Part shown: one piece after another, positions 13,639 to 13,920 of the stretch | How positions within the stretch are numbered: the stretch's first letter is position 1 | How the letters are laid out: each line of letters begins with the position of its first letter | From: Candidatus Poseidoniales archaeon | GTDB taxonomy: Archaea > Thermoplasmatota > Poseidoniia > MGIII > CG-Epi1 | Direction of reading: 5' to 3' | Assembly (NCBI GenBank): GCA_015658585.1 | Contig: DQOP01000126.1 | Coordinates: forward strand, 1-13,920 | DNA: 13,920 nucleotides | Notes under the pieces: model-generated | The model's database searches: none | The model's input: only the letters and a program-made list of their open reading frames with translations | Told to the model about the DNA's origin: nothing | Position numbers and translations under genes: made by a program

Positions 13639-13920
13639 GTGCGCATTCCAATTATTGTTGTCATAGGTGTCGTTCTGGCAATTGTTGGCGTTATTGGTCT
13701 GACTGTTATTTTCCCGAATTTCATGGCGACAAATGGTCAGGATTTCGTTAATCAGATTGATACATCTTCGGGTCTCGAGAAATACCAAGATTATGAGGTT
13801 GGAGACACTGTGACCATAATAGACACCATAGCCCGAATGGAATTTAGTGATGGCCAGACCCAGATTTGGCTAGATACGATTGGAAAATCGCCAAGCGATC
13901 CTCCTTTCCGTTTCGGCTCA
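13639..13920 (+). CDS. Membrane-anchored extracytoplasmic protein, N-terminal part, cut by window edge
   Basis: 94 residues are present, open to the last base of the window. A GTG start is followed by a single hydrophobic segment (about residues 4-25: IPIIVVIGVVLAIVGVIGLTV) acting as signal anchor with the rest outside. The outer part contains YEVGDTVTIIDTIARMEF (near 52-69), a 'V-G-D-x-V-x-I-x-x-x-I' pattern common in small OB-fold or beta-barrel domains; this is only a hint. The GTG is preferred over the in-frame ATG at codon 29 because that would remove the membrane segment and because a TATA-like box lies about 26 nt upstream of the GTG. The function is not recognised. Confidence 0.7.
   Translation, partial: MRIPIIVVIGVVLAIVGVIGLTVIFPNFMATNGQDFVNQIDTSSGLEKYQDYEVGDTVTIIDTIARMEFSDGQTQIWLDTIGKSPSDPPFRFGS

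Noticed and set aside
1..13920. CRISPR arrays, transposase or integrase genes, phage genes, tRNA or rRNA
   Set aside because: No spaced direct repeats, terminal inverted repeats, mobile-element proteins or cloverleaf-like sequences were seen by eye on either strand.

Overview
The window looks like a chromosomal segment from an archaeon. It carries the archaeal-type mevalonate entry cluster (DNA-binding regulator, HMG-CoA synthase, SCP-x-type thiolase, DUF35 protein) and a pyruvoyl-dependent arginine decarboxylase. TATA-like boxes sit about 24-28 nt upstream of many start codons, as in leaderless archaeal transcription. Genes for a fatty-acid-type acyl-CoA synthetase, a fused 5-oxoprolinase and an exported subtilase, together with moderate-to-low GC, fit a heterotrophic Thermoplasmatota-like lineage such as marine group II/III. 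That lineage is a guess from gene content, not a computed placement.

Left part (1-3090, minus strand): a tightly packed operon reads leftward as XRE/COG1709-type regulator, HMG-CoA synthase, thiolase and the N-terminal half of a DUF35 protein, with gaps or overlaps of only a few bases. HMG-CoA synthase keeps its catalytic Glu, Cys and His. The thiolase has Ser where the nucleophilic Cys belongs, and the DUF35 protein has lost three of the four zinc-ribbon cysteines. In archaea these three proteins are known to form one acetoacetyl-CoA-channelling complex, so two of the three partners are altered here. This is the most unusual feature of the window.

Middle part (3171-5282, plus strand): a divergently transcribed pyruvoyl-dependent arginine decarboxylase (polyamine synthesis) is followed by a 289-bp AT-rich spacer. 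Next comes a cytosolic protein made of a predicted seven-bladed PQQ/WD-like beta-propeller, a helical segment and a C-terminal SHOCT motif.

Right part (5289-13136, plus strand): an AMP-forming long-chain acyl-CoA synthetase, a small two-helix membrane protein with a C-terminal zinc ribbon, and a 1207-residue fused HyuA-HyuB (5-oxoprolinase-like) enzyme lie in a row, 4 nt apart or overlapping. An exported, membrane-anchored S8 subtilase follows after its own probable promoter. Together they suggest uptake and breakdown of proteins and fatty acids, with recycling of cyclised glutamate.

End (13125-13920): an O6-alkylguanine-DNA alkyltransferase on the minus strand overlaps the subtilase tail to tail by 12 bp. 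It shares a 40-bp divergent promoter region with a membrane-anchored protein that runs off the window. No tRNA, rRNA, CRISPR array, insertion sequence or phage gene was seen.
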